From an uncultured Armatimonadota bacterium (GTDB lineage: Bacteria; Armatimonadota; Fimbriimonadia; Fimbriimonadales; Fimbriimonadaceae): DNA of 64,000 bases. The translations under genes were made by a program, and so were the position numbers. Numbering within the stretch: position 1 is the first letter of the stretch; each line of letters opens with the position of its first letter. The DNA lies in contig CAILEM010000040.1 in assembly GCA_903833215.1 (NCBI GenBank), forward strand, positions 1 to 64,000, given 5' to 3'. Under the pieces are notes generated by a model that was not told the DNA's origin, did no database searches, and saw only the letters and a program-made list of their open reading frames with translations. Shown in pieces: positions 54,414-62,844 of the stretch.

Positions 54414-54619
54414 TGGCTGATGCTGTCCAGCTTCGAAGCGCATGGATGTCCACGGCTGAGTACGATCCCGACTCCAAAGAACTTGAGATCGTCTTGGACG
54501 ACGGCAAGAGCTACACGTATTCGAATGTGCCCGCTCAGATTTATCAGGGATTGATTTCGGCGTCGTCGGCTGGCAAGTTCTTCCGCGCCAACATCCGAGA
54601 TCGATTCCCTGAAACCTAG
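54413..54619 (+). CDS. KTSC-domain protein, copy 2
   Basis: A 68-residue KTSC-domain protein (VQLRSAWMSTAEYDPDSKELEIVLDDGKSYTYSNVP, then YQGLISASSAGKFFRANIRD). The ATG overlaps the upstream stop. The second half is nearly identical to the fragment at 46180-46279, closer to that than to copy 1, so the fragment came from a relative of this copy. A terminator follows. Confidence 0.8.
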   Translation: MADAVQLRSAWMSTAEYDPDSKELEIVLDDGKSYTYSNVPAQIYQGLISASSAGKFFRANIRDRFPET

Positions 54620-54642
54620 AGATTCCCAGTTCAAACATAGTA

Positions 54643-54681
54643 AAGCCCGTCCTGCCGAAAGGTAGTGACGGGCTTCTTTTT
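54643..54681 (+). terminator. Intrinsic terminator after KTSC copy 2
   Basis: 9-bp stem AAGCCCGTC/GACGGGCTT with a 15-base loop, followed by CTTTTTG. Confidence 0.8.
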
Positions 54682-54814
54682 GCTCATTACTTCTGCGTCC
54701 AATCCGAACTAGCGAATGCTGATTTAGCAGGGCTTAGGGGTCAGTGACGGCTTCGTGAAACTGATGTTCCATGAGTGGGGATCAGACATGAAGTTTCGCC
54801 AGTCTCCCTTTGAG

Positions 54815-55720
54815 CTAGTCCTCAGATGTTGAACAAGAAGCGATGACGAATTCCATCAATTCTCCCGCTGCTTTCACACAGACGTTGATCAACTTGCTCA
54901 CCAATAGGCCGTCGATGACCAAGTACTCTCCTTCGACTGCGTGCTCGAACTCTTCCCAATTCTTACATTGCCCCAAGAACTGCTTGTCTACTTTGCCGCT
55001 TCTGTGAGCGATCAGGTGCCGAGTTTTCTCCACCTTCATTAGGTCGGGATTAAATTTGAACACGTTACAACCCTTATTGGAAAGTTGACTAAAGGCCTCC
55101 TTGATGCCACCCAAGCTCTGGAAATTCATCCTTTTGGCGTCTCGCAACAAATCTCCCGTGTGGTTGCTGAGATCGCCTTCATATTCCTCGATCTTGTAAA
55201 TACTTGGGTTTAAGTTCACCGCCGTCACCCATAAATCAGTAGCCAAACTCTCAAACGCCGCATATGAGTTCAATATCATGGTGTAAAGGACAGCTTCTAT
55301 TCCTGCCCGTATGCTGTCATCATCAGCGGTATTGGCAGAAAGATATTCGATCATCTCACTGCCTATCTTTGAGATTTCCTTGGCCGCGTGAGGCATTCCT
55401 TGCGCCAGTAGTTCAGCTTCCGCTTCACTCATTCGGAAGTGGTACTCGCTTGAAGATTTGACATCACATTTCGCTAAGAGGTCGCCATGTGGGACGCCAG
55501 AGGTCAATGGAATCCAGCCGACTGCCCTTCCTGAAAGTGTTGACCAATATGCCACATCCGCTACAAGGTAGGGCATAGCGGCAACGCGATTCATGTTGCG
55601 CAAGTATGATTCAACAATAGGTCGAAACTCTTCTATCGGAACCGCATCAACCGTGTCTTTGGGGAACGCGTCAAAGGACATGGCCTCGAAGAACTTGTAG
55701 CCGCGCGTATCGATATTCAT
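54815..55720 (-). CDS. HEPN-like domain protein, 301 aa
   Basis: A 301-residue, mainly helical soluble protein. A conserved-looking segment is YAAFESLATDLWVTAVNLNP, followed near the C-terminus by KTRHLIAHRSGKVD. The latter fits the R-x4-H motif of HEPN domains (RHLIAH). HEPN proteins are often RNases or helical partners in defence and toxin systems. The N-terminal 90 residues are unrecognised. It is monocistronic. The assignment rests on this motif and helix pattern. Confidence 0.6.
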   Translation of the reverse strand: MNIDTRGYKFFEAMSFDAFPKDTVDAVPIEEFRPIVESYLRNMNRVAAMPYLVADVAYWSTLSGRAVGWIPLTSGVPHGDLLAKCDVKSSSEYHFRMSEAEAELLAQGMPHAAKEISKIGSEMIEYLSANTADDDSIRAGIEAVLYTMILNSYAAFESLATDLWVTAVNLNPSIYKIEEYEGDLSNHTGDLLRDAKRMNFQSLGGIKEAFSQLSNKGCNVFKFNPDLMKVEKTRHLIAHRSGKVDKQFLGQCKNWEEFEHAVEGEYLVIDGLLVSKLINVCVKAAGELMEFVIASCSTSED

Positions 55721-55772
55721 TGTGTTAATAACACCGCGGTTGGTTCACGGCTCGATGCGTGACCAGTCCCGG

Positions 55773-57107
55773 CTAGTGCCCCCATTTATCGTCATATGCT
55801 TCATGAGCGGCCTTTTGAACTCCTGGATCAGCATCATTGAACATCTGCTTTAATGTCTTTTTTGCAACAGCGCCGCCAATAGAAGCCAAGCTTTGCGCGA
55901 CCGTTATTCGAACGGACTTGTTTTCGTCGTTGGTCATGGCGGTAAGCGTGTCAAGGTCCTCGCTGGAACCGAAACTCCCCAGAGCCCGAACGCCTGAAAT
56001 TCGGTTAACGGGTTCTTTGGAGTCACAATAGGACTTCATGAGCGGAAGATATGACTTCGCTTTGAGTTTTCCAAGACTCTCTAGAGCGGAATTAGCCACG
56101 CTGTCCGCTTTGTCATTAAGGAGGACAGCTACATTTTCGACGAGCGATTGACCGTCAGCCCTATCGCCAATCACACGACAGGCTAGGCATCGAACCATTC
56201 GATCTGGATTCCCAAGCAACTCGCGAGCAAATGTCAAGGTTGGTTTAGTTCCCGCCTCTTGAAGTCCAAGACCTAAGAATGCAAGCGTGTATACAAACGC
56301 CTTTTCATCCTCGTCCTTAGACTTTTGACCTCGCTTGAAGATTTTGTCAAACGAATTCCTCAGCATGTAGATGTGCTCATTGTCAGCCGAGCGGCATATT
56401 CCGTCAAAGGCAGTAAATACTCGAATGGCATTATTGGAGTCGGAAAGAGCAATGTCAAAAAAATCTTGGATCGACTGAGCGTCACGAAGCTCAGCTAACG
56501 TGTGTAGGACGTAGCAGTTACAAAGGGGGTCTTGAAGTGCTCGGCGTAGACAAGACCGTGACTTCTCGTTCTTTATCCACGCATCTTTGGGATGAGGATC
56601 AGCGTCCAACTGGTATTGTTCGCCTAAGGTCCTGTGCCACCCGACTCTACTGTCGATGAGTAGTGCTGCGAAAACTCTTTGATCACCGCATCCATGCAAC
56701 AGCGCTTTAAGGATTGGTGCTTCCAACTCTTCGTGAAAGACTCCTAGAATTACCATGCCGACGAGAGTCTGATAAGATGCGTGATCCTTGATTCCTTTGG
56801 AGTAGAAATCACTGGCATATGCATTGACTACGGGTGCAATAATTTGTGGTCCAAAGCTCTGTAATTCTTTAATTGCGTTAGCAGTCTTTTTGGGGTCTGC
56901 GGCAAAAATGAAGCGCGTAAGCTCTGCAATCCTTCGTGACGATGAATTTGCCTTTGCGAGTTTCGAATTCTGGGTAGCAGATTTTGTTTGCTCCGATCTA
57001 GTCGAAACAAGAGTGGAGTGCATTAAAGTCAACGAACTCCGTGGTGCAATTGAGCAGCCAAATAGTGCGGCTAGCGCCAAAATGATATGCATATTTGAAA
57101 AGTCCAT
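55773..57107 (-). CDS. Secreted HEAT-repeat protein
   Basis: About 444 residues from ATG 57107. The N-terminus MDFSNMHIILALAALFGC looks like a signal with a lipobox-like Cys. The body is an alpha solenoid of HEAT repeats, clearest at the C-terminus (VNRISGVRALGSFGSSEDL, SVRITVAQSLASIGGAVAKK, GVQKAAHEAYDDKWGH). Such proteins bind partners on the periplasmic side. The frame stays open to 57197, but the extra residues precede the signal. It reads in the same direction as the HEPN-like gene, 52 bases upstream. Confidence 0.75.
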   Translation of the reverse strand: MDFSNMHIILALAALFGCSIAPRSSLTLMHSTLVSTRSEQTKSATQNSKLAKANSSSRRIAELTRFIFAADPKKTANAIKELQSFGPQIIAPVVNAYASDFYSKGIKDHASYQTLVGMVILGVFHEELEAPILKALLHGCGDQRVFAALLIDSRVGWHRTLGEQYQLDADPHPKDAWIKNEKSRSCLRRALQDPLCNCYVLHTLAELRDAQSIQDFFDIALSDSNNAIRVFTAFDGICRSADNEHIYMLRNSFDKIFKRGQKSKDEDEKAFVYTLAFLGLGLQEAGTKPTLTFARELLGNPDRMVRCLACRVIGDRADGQSLVENVAVLLNDKADSVANSALESLGKLKAKSYLPLMKSYCDSKEPVNRISGVRALGSFGSSEDLDTLTAMTNDENKSVRITVAQSLASIGGAVAKKTLKQMFNDADPGVQKAAHEAYDDKWGH

Positions 57108-57264
57108 CGAAACAGTTGGACTGAGCCGACCGCATCTGAATTCAATATTATCACGGACAAGCCGCTGGCCGACGAAAATGACCCGATCCCGCGTCATCTA
57201 AATCTAGTGCGTAAAAAGACGTTCGATGCTTGCGTCATTTCTACACGCCTGATAAACCAACCCT

Positions 57265-57603
57265 CTATTGGCGTTCTCGTTTGAACTGGTCAACTATTTT
57301 TTGCGCGTCCGTTGCCGACCACCCATCTTGCATAGCCTTCTGTCTTACAATCTCTTCCTGCGAGTGGTTGTAGTCTGAACTGCCATTGACCGTATGTTCT
57401 TGCGGCGGGTTATTTTTCTCACTTTGGATGAAAGCATCGAGCTTCTTGCTCTGCGCGGATTCACCTGCCCCTAGCTCAGACGCCCTACCATCCTGTGATG
57501 TCGTGGCCGCGTCGTTCGCAGATGGGTTGCTACATCCGCAGAACACTACAAGCGCCATCAACACAAAGAAAACGCCACGGAACGATAATCCACTAACCTT
57601 CAT
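57265..57603 (-). CDS. Small lipoprotein, 112 aa
   Basis: About 112 residues. The start MKVSGLSFRGVFFVLMALVV ends at a Cys-rich lipobox (FCGCSN). The mature part is polar, Ser/Asp/Gln-rich and probably disordered, with a C-terminal helix (SATDAQKIVDQFKRE). GGGGGC upstream favours ATG 57603 over 57630. It lies upstream of the HEAT protein on the same strand and may be cotranscribed with it. Confidence 0.65.
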   Translation of the reverse strand: MKVSGLSFRGVFFVLMALVVFCGCSNPSANDAATTSQDGRASELGAGESAQSKKLDAFIQSEKNNPPQEHTVNGSSDYNHSQEEIVRQKAMQDGWSATDAQKIVDQFKRERQ

Positions 57604-57825
57604 TTTGCCCCCGCGAAGCCTCAGACCCAAAGTTCATTCGCTTTGTCGAGCGTAGCATAGTTCCCATGTTGCGACATGAATTTGCCGACACGACACTTGT
57701 GGTGACAGGCGTCAAAGTCTTGTGGCGCTGACCCCCTAAAAGGCGTCTGGGTGGCCGATTTCAACTGAGCAGCGGACAACTTGCATGTGGGATTTGGCTG
57801 TCCAACCCTACGCGTTGATTCGCGC
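57604..57825. other. Intergenic region
   Basis: Divergent spacer between the lipoprotein and the 201-aa membrane protein genes. It holds the promoter of the latter at its right end; nothing else is recognised. Confidence 0.3.
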
Positions 57826-57831
57826 TATTAT
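57826..57831 (+). promoter_or_regulatory. -10 box of a leaderless promoter (201-aa gene)
   Basis: TATTAT followed by six bases (TGAGAC) and the ATG at 57838. Confidence 0.6.
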
Positions 57832-57837
57832 TGAGAC

Positions 57838-58443
57838 ATGGCAACGTCCTATGTGGAGTGGCTGGAAGCCGTCAAGAATTCTTTGGCGACTACGCGGCCA
57901 GATGTTAACCCCAAACTCCTCGACCCCAATGAAACGTTTGCTGCCTTTTCGTCTGGGCAAGAATCTCTTGATTTTGCTGGTCAGGTGAAGCTCCCTTTAC
58001 TTTCTCAGCAAGCCGAACAATCTTCACGCAAACCATTGCCTAAGAAGCTGGCCGTACGCTTGGCGATTATCCTGGTTGTGGGCGCTCTAATAGTCTGGTT
58101 TGCAGTGGGCTACTTTAAGGCACCCGAAGAGAAGGCGAAAGACATTGCCAAAAAGGTGATGAATGACTACTGTGCTGGAGGGATCAATGAGTTTGAAAAG
58201 AGTAAGTGGTGGAACGGAGAGACTCAGGAGCAGGAAGATCGGCACCCTATGCCTGTCCACACGAGGAGCCCTGTAATTGAATCGTCCCGCTTTAATGCAC
58301 AGGGTACAAAAGGCGCACACTATGAAGTGGATGGATTGGTTGAAGCGCTAAAGAACAATGGTGAGTGGGGCACAACCCACTTCTGGGTTGTGTTCGACCA
58401 AAACCTTAATTTCAGATACTTGGGTATTGACACGGAGCATTAG
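57838..58443 (+). CDS. Single-pass membrane protein, 201 aa
   Basis: A 201-residue protein. A cytoplasmic N-terminal part (1-73) with an opening amphipathic segment (SYVEWLEAVKNSLAT) is followed by one membrane helix (about 74-92, LAIILVVGALIVWFAVGYF). The 110-residue outer domain is small and alpha/beta (THFWVVFDQNLNFRYLGIDTE at the end). The outer part could be a ligand- or partner-binding domain. No family is recognised. The promoter is of the leaderless type. Confidence 0.65.
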   Translation: MATSYVEWLEAVKNSLATTRPDVNPKLLDPNETFAAFSSGQESLDFAGQVKLPLLSQQAEQSSRKPLPKKLAVRLAIILVVGALIVWFAVGYFKAPEEKAKDIAKKVMNDYCAGGINEFEKSKWWNGETQEQEDRHPMPVHTRSPVIESSRFNAQGTKGAHYEVDGLVEALKNNGEWGTTHFWVVFDQNLNFRYLGIDTEH

Positions 58444-58575
58444 AGTGGCAAAATCAGAACGGCGGATCACCAATGTCAACCTGTGCAACTCGTGTTAGGA
58501 AACTTCGAATAAAGTTGGTCATTCGCCATGATTCGTTCTTAGGATCGCCGATCTGAGCCTTGGCCTCTTACTCCT

Positions 58576-58846
58576 TTGAAGCTGGAAGCCATCCCACAGC
58601 GGTTTCGGCAACCAATTCCATGGTTGGATCACTTGACCATCGGAGAACTTGCCCGAATCGGCAAGTTCTATCGTCAACCATTGAAGCCAACGGAACTGCC
58701 GAACGGATCGCTCATCTTCTTTGCTCAAATTACTTCCATCATCCACTCCAGGACGTTACCGCGCTGAAATCGTCTACCCGCGAATCGTGACCTTGGGCGA
58801 TGAAGCCAAGAATCAAGATTTGAAGACTCTCGGCATCGCACTGTAA
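58576..58846 (+). pseudogene. Possible frameshifted small gene
   Basis: A frame starting at TTG 58576 (MKLEAIPQRFRQPIPWLDHL, then IGELARIGKFYRQPLKP, PNGSLIFFAQITSIIH) loses sense after 58746. Dropping the T at 58747 restores a coding-like continuation PGRYRAEIVYPRIVTLGDEA, then KNQDLKTLGIAL and a stop. The joined product of about 90 residues looks coherent but matches nothing I know. The rest of 58444-58957 shows no supportable gene. Confidence 0.35.
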
Positions 58847-58957
58847 CGAAACGACTAGGTGACTGGCCCCTTGCGCCGTCGTCGGGTCGTATGGGACTGC
58901 TGTGTCTAAGTGTTCTATCGAAGTATCGAAAGTTTTTTGGTGCCAGATTTCACGGCC

Positions 58958-58963
58958 TATCAT
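58958..58963 (+). promoter_or_regulatory. -10 box of a leaderless promoter (270-aa membrane gene)
   Basis: TATCAT with six bases (CCATAT) before the ATG at 58970. It supports that start over GTG 58910. Confidence 0.5.
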
Positions 58964-58969
58964 CCATAT

Positions 58970-59782
58970 ATGCCTAACAACATTTCAAAAGTATCCGTGA
59001 TCGTCGGGACCGCTTGCTTTTGCGCGGGAGTATTGCTCGGACTGTATCTGCCGACTCCGACTGCGTTTCTGCGGTTGCCGCACGGCCCTGACTCATGGAC
59101 GCCTGTCTTAAACGGCTTGCAACTTGTAATCATCTCTGTCCCAACCCTGCTTATTGCATGGCTATCGTTTAGGTTTGCTCAGACCGTTGCTCTTCGCAAC
59201 TCACTTAACAGCAAGCAGAGGGAAATCTACAAAAAATGGCTTAACGACGCTTCCAAGATTCGAATGCAATGTGTATTTGCGTCCAGCACCCATGATTCCT
59301 TCCGCACGCAATATCGGAGCCACAAAAAGGGGGACGCTGTTGACGCAATGGAAAAGACAAGAGCCGAGTCGATAGAACAATCAATTGCCTTATTGGAAGC
59401 CCTTCGGGACCTTTTTGCCTACAACAAGAAGCTCAGTGTTTTTTGCTCGCAAGAATCAGTCGATGCCGCCGATACTGGTTTTGCGGCATTAGGTGAACTC
59501 GTGATAGTTTATTGCTCTGAATTCCAGATCGATGATGCCCTTTTCGCCGACCAATGTGTACGGCGGAAGAAAGTTGGCTTTAAGGTGGACGCGATAATTG
59601 AAGTCTTCAGCGGAATCGCGAAAAAGGAACTCGGTGTTCCGCGTCTTTCGAAAGAAATTGCCTGGTTCACGAAACGAGAAGAGAAGGTGAAACCCTTCAA
59701 TGAGGCAGTCTTTCTTGCGGCTGTCGCACTTTGTCTGCCAGACACACCGACTGAGACGGTATGTTCCTCTCTACCGAAGTAG
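58970..59782 (+). CDS. Membrane protein with cytoplasmic helical domain, 270 aa
   Basis: About 270 residues. Two membrane helices (about 8-28, VIVGTACFCAGVLLGLYL; and 52-75, LVIISVPTLLIAWLSFRFA) precede a long, charged, helical domain (NSLNSKQREIYKKWLNDASKI, EKTRAESIEQSIALLEALRDLF, EIAWFTKREEKVK). No family is recognised. ATG 58970 is chosen for its -10 spacing. It is the last gene before the right-hand attachment remnant. Confidence 0.65.
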   Translation: MPNNISKVSVIVGTACFCAGVLLGLYLPTPTAFLRLPHGPDSWTPVLNGLQLVIISVPTLLIAWLSFRFAQTVALRNSLNSKQREIYKKWLNDASKIRMQCVFASSTHDSFRTQYRSHKKGDAVDAMEKTRAESIEQSIALLEALRDLFAYNKKLSVFCSQESVDAADTGFAALGELVIVYCSEFQIDDALFADQCVRRKKVGFKVDAIIEVFSGIAKKELGVPRLSKEIAWFTKREEKVKPFNEAVFLAAVALCLPDTPTETVCSSLPK

Positions 59783-59811
59783 GGCAGACTAAGCAAGTGT
59801 GAGTGGCCCGA

Positions 59812-60034
59812 AAAATGTTGGAATCTATGTTGGGATTTGCACTCGTTTTTGTGCGCTCGAGTGCGCTCCAAACCGCTTTCAGGACTCCACGCTTGGGCTG
59901 GTTTTTAGCCCATTTTGAACCTATAGTGCCTAAAAATCGCCTTCTGTAGTAGATTGACCGCCAAGGCTGAAAGGGGTCTTGAAAACCGCTGGGCAGTAAT
60001 GTCTCAGGAGTCTGGATCTCCTTCTCTTCCCCCA
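59812..60034 (+). repeat. Direct repeat and tRNA-Ser 3' remnant (right island boundary)
   Basis: Bases 59812-59869 repeat 51631-51688 almost exactly. Then AGGCTGAAAGGGGTCTTG leads into 59975-60034, which aligns with 44215-44273, the 3' 59 bases of tRNA-Ser, over its whole length with a few substitutions and one extra base. The anticodon TGA, variable-arm and CCA positions are recognisable, but T-loop and acceptor changes make it non-functional. It is the expected second attachment site of an element integrated at the tRNA 3' end. Confidence 0.85.
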
Positions 60035-60082
60035 AAAGTAAAGGTGATTTCCGCATATGTCAACGCCTCGGCCCGGAGCTGG

Positions 60083-61189
60083 TTACGGAGCGTCGAAGTA
60101 CAAAGTCGCATTATCTTTCCCGCGCAAAGCAGATTCGACAGATTCTCCGCGGTGCAGGCGCAATGCCAATGTTGGCCTGCTGACGTGACAACGTGGATCT
60201 TTTGACCATGCCTGAATCGACTTTGTCTCGCCGTGGCCAGTGAATAGAATGGGTTTGCCGTCATGTAGCGGTGGCTTGCAAAGCGCATCCTGTGGTGAAA
60301 CTCCCTTCTTGAGGCGAGCGCTGACGCCACGTGCGGTCAATTTGCACCGTTCATCCCCTGCCCATTGGCGGAGGCTCTTTGCATCTTCGAATGCTGGAAC
60401 CGTGCCCTTGCAACCATAATTTCGGGACACTTCTCGGACCTTGGTGAGGGCTGCCTCAAGTGGAATTCCCATCTGTACTCGCCGACGAAGGCTCGTGTGG
60501 GAAATGACGCAACGCGGATCCCGGGACCAATCGAGAAGCGACTTCCATTCGCCAAACGCTTCTCGAAGCATGAACGGAGGCGGCATCTCGCTCATAAGGG
60601 CGACCTCCACCGAAATTCCACGCTCTAGCCGTTGCTTTAGAACTCGAAACGGCACTTCACATCGACCGTCTTGCGTCCACTGGCGAAGCGTCATTTCCAC
60701 GCCGAACCCTTCATACCGATTGGCTCTCGTGTAATGAGATCCCATTGCATCTTCGGCTTGTGCCCCGTTGGAAAGTCTCATGAGTAGGATTGCGCGCTTA
60801 ACCTCGCATCGCGGATCGGTTAGCCATGCTGAAATAGGCTTAGTTTCCCCAAATGCGCGGATGAGCATGTCGCATCGTGATGGCCTTTTCTTCATCGCCT
60901 CTTCCGGTGCCATTCCGGTTCGAAGGCGCTTGATGAAAACCCGTATGGAAACCTCGCATCGACGATCAACGCTCCACGCTGCGACCGCCTTCAACTCGCC
61001 GAACGCCATGACGAGTGTGGTTGACGGGATGGAACTCTGGGTTTTTGATAAATTTGGCGGGCGGCTTAGCGCTCCTTCAAGTGTCTCGCCAGCAGCCAGT
61101 CGCCTTCGAAGCCCACCTTCACTGACGATGCATCTTGGATCGACAGTCCATGCATGCAAACACTTCGACTCTCCGAATGCCTGATGCAT
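60083..61189 (-). CDS. Seven-repeat protein with phage-type DNA-binding-like modules
   Basis: About 368 residues, almost all consisting of seven tandem units of about 45-55 residues. Each follows (A/G)F/HGE.K.(L/I)..W..D.RC.V.....L..RL..G.....A(L/M). Examples are AFGESKCLHAWTVDPRCIVS, AFGETKPISAWLTDPRCEVK and GHGETKSIQAWSKDPRCHVS. This recalls the small helical repeat beside HNH homing endonucleases of phages (W....gis..tL..Rl..Gw..eeAL), thought to contact DNA. No nuclease domain is attached. TATAAT lies at 61234-61239 on this strand. A GTG at 61225 is an alternative start. Confidence 0.75.
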   Translation of the reverse strand: MHQAFGESKCLHAWTVDPRCIVSEGGLRRRLAAGETLEGALSRPPNLSKTQSSIPSTTLVMAFGELKAVAAWSVDRRCEVSIRVFIKRLRTGMAPEEAMKKRPSRCDMLIRAFGETKPISAWLTDPRCEVKRAILLMRLSNGAQAEDAMGSHYTRANRYEGFGVEMTLRQWTQDGRCEVPFRVLKQRLERGISVEVALMSEMPPPFMLREAFGEWKSLLDWSRDPRCVISHTSLRRRVQMGIPLEAALTKVREVSRNYGCKGTVPAFEDAKSLRQWAGDERCKLTARGVSARLKKGVSPQDALCKPPLHDGKPILFTGHGETKSIQAWSKDPRCHVSRPTLALRLHRGESVESALRGKDNATLYFDAP

Positions 61190-61233
61190 TTGTCGGTTCT
61201 CAACTTTGCTCACTGTGCAGCCCACCAGTAGCA

Positions 61234-61239
61234 ATTATA
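61234..61239 (-). promoter_or_regulatory. -10 box upstream of the seven-repeat gene
   Basis: TATAAT on the minus strand. It lies 8 bases before a possible GTG start (61225) and 44 bases before the ATG at 61189. Confidence 0.5.
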
Positions 61240-61359
61240 TAGCCTTGCGCACGAAAATGTGCCCACTGCGGTTCGCAGAAACGCGCGAAAGGCTTCTCGG
61301 CCAAATAGAGTGGCGAGATGCCTGCCATGCCAGTAAAATCGCTTTAGAGGCTTGAAATT

Positions 61360-62274
61360 ATGACCATCGAAGAAATCATTCAAGAGTTTTCGCGGGAGGA
61401 TTGTGTCCTGCCGAAAGAGGCCATGCAGTGGTCGTTGGATCATTGGGAAGAGGTTTTGCCGTCATTTATTAGCGCGTTGAACGATCCTTCCATTGGGCCA
61501 CGGCATCCAAACGATCCGCGGTTCTTCATCTTTCACTTGCTCGGCGAAATGAAGGAGCAGCGTGCTCATAAGCAACTCTGTCGATTATCCGCTGTTGATC
61601 CGGAAGAAATTGAATCCATTCTCGGAGGCACCACGACGGAGGGGCTCGGTCAGATTCTTATCAGCACGTTTGACGGCGATCCGGCGTCCCTGATGCAGCT
61701 CATTGAGGCAGCAGGGGCGGACCAATACATTCGATCTCAGGCCTTGGACGCTCTGACTTACGTTTATGCGGTCGGCCGCATTGCGGACTTTGACATGCTG
61801 AGTTACGTTCGGCGCCTCGGCGAGGAATTGGAGCCTAAGCTGAGCTCTTACGTCTGGACCACGTGGGCGGAAACAGTCGCACGGTTTGGATACGAGGAAC
61901 TACTAGAAGTTTACAAGAGTCGCGCGGCGGAAGGTCTGATTGAGGAATTTACATTACTGCCAAGCGAATTTGAAGGGCTATTTGCGCTATCGAAGCAACG
62001 CGGGCCATTGGCTGTTTTTGAACATGACCGAATTAAGCCATACGGCCGGGCGATCGAGACGCTCTCTACGTGGCATGCGTTTTCCCCGGAGGCCCAACGG
62101 GCGGCTAAAGACGAGGGGAACGAGGACGCCGGTGACATTGTTGACGATTATCTGGACGCCCTTGTCTTGCCTGTCAAGGCTGAAAATCCCTACCGTAACG
62201 TTGGCAGAAACGATCCGTGTCCTTGTGCCAGCGGGAAGAAGTTCAAAAAGTGCTGCCTTCCGTCGCTCGTGTAA
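61360..62274 (+). CDS. DUF1186 protein with C-terminal SEC-C zinc motif
   Basis: A 304-residue helical protein. The body resembles DUF1186 (HEAT-like: EIIQEFSREDCVLPKEAMQW, FIFHLLGEMKEQRAHKQLCRL, YIRSQALDALTYVYAVGRI). The C-terminal 22 residues are a SEC-C zinc module (RNDPCPCASGKKFKKCC), as at the end of SecA. It probably binds ribosome- or SecB-related partners, but the role of DUF1186 proteins is unknown. AGAGG lies 10 bases before the ATG, and TAAAAT near 61331 may be the -10. It diverges from the repeat gene. Confidence 0.88.
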   Translation: MTIEEIIQEFSREDCVLPKEAMQWSLDHWEEVLPSFISALNDPSIGPRHPNDPRFFIFHLLGEMKEQRAHKQLCRLSAVDPEEIESILGGTTTEGLGQILISTFDGDPASLMQLIEAAGADQYIRSQALDALTYVYAVGRIADFDMLSYVRRLGEELEPKLSSYVWTTWAETVARFGYEELLEVYKSRAAEGLIEEFTLLPSEFEGLFALSKQRGPLAVFEHDRIKPYGRAIETLSTWHAFSPEAQRAAKDEGNEDAGDIVDDYLDALVLPVKAENPYRNVGRNDPCPCASGKKFKKCCLPSLV

Positions 62275-62280
62275 GTTAAG

Positions 62281-62811
62281 TTACATCTCATCAAGCCCAC
62301 TAAAGGCCTGCATGAGAGGAATGTTTATCTCAGTTCCCGGTACGGCTAATATGCCGTCCACTGGCCGGCTAATCCCAGACGGGGTGCAGATGAAGCCTGC
62401 GCGCGATTCGGGGTCGAGGAGCCAAACATTTTCAACGCCCATGCGGTGGTAGTCAGCGAACCGAACTCGCATTTTATGAACGGAATCTTCGGGACTCAGG
62501 ATCTCAATGCAGACCAAAGGCGCGGTTCGAATGATTTGCTCGATCGGAAGCTCACGGCGCAGGAGGCTGACGTCTGGAATGCGAAAACTGGTCTCAGATA
62601 CTTGAACACGTTGCTCTACGACGACTCGGACATTCCATTCTCGTTCATGGGTGCCAAACCAAAATGCCAAAAGTGCTTGAAGCCGAGCGTGGTTGTATTC
62701 ACCCCAGTTGCGCTCCTCAATGTAGCCGCCTACGAAGTCGACGTCAGGCCTGTAAGGTGATCTTAGATATTCGTCGATCGTGAGAGGTTTTGTGATGCCA
62801 GGTGCTGCCAT
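62281..62811 (-). CDS. Uma2-family protein (DUF820, PD-(D/E)XK-like)
   Basis: About 176 residues of the Uma2 family, which has a restriction-endonuclease-like fold. TIDEYLRSPYRPDVDFVGGYIEERNWGEYNHARLQ opens the core. The nuclease motif is FRIPDVSLLRREL followed by PLVCIEILSPED, giving the D...E-x-L pattern. Family members are very numerous and possibly mobile; their activity is largely unproven. ATG 62811, with GGAGG 10 bases upstream, is preferred to 62844. It converges on the DUF1186 gene with 6 bases between. Confidence 0.88.
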   Translation of the reverse strand: MAAPGITKPLTIDEYLRSPYRPDVDFVGGYIEERNWGEYNHARLQALLAFWFGTHEREWNVRVVVEQRVQVSETSFRIPDVSLLRRELPIEQIIRTAPLVCIEILSPEDSVHKMRVRFADYHRMGVENVWLLDPESRAGFICTPSGISRPVDGILAVPGTEINIPLMQAFSGLDEM

Positions 62812-62844
62812 AAACAAGTGACCTCCAGCCCAATTATGCGCCAA

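Noticed and set aside
44305-60034. An integrase or transposase gene in the island
   Set aside because: No tyrosine or serine recombinase or DDE motif is visible; only a possible 17-codon integrase-like tail in the direct repeats.
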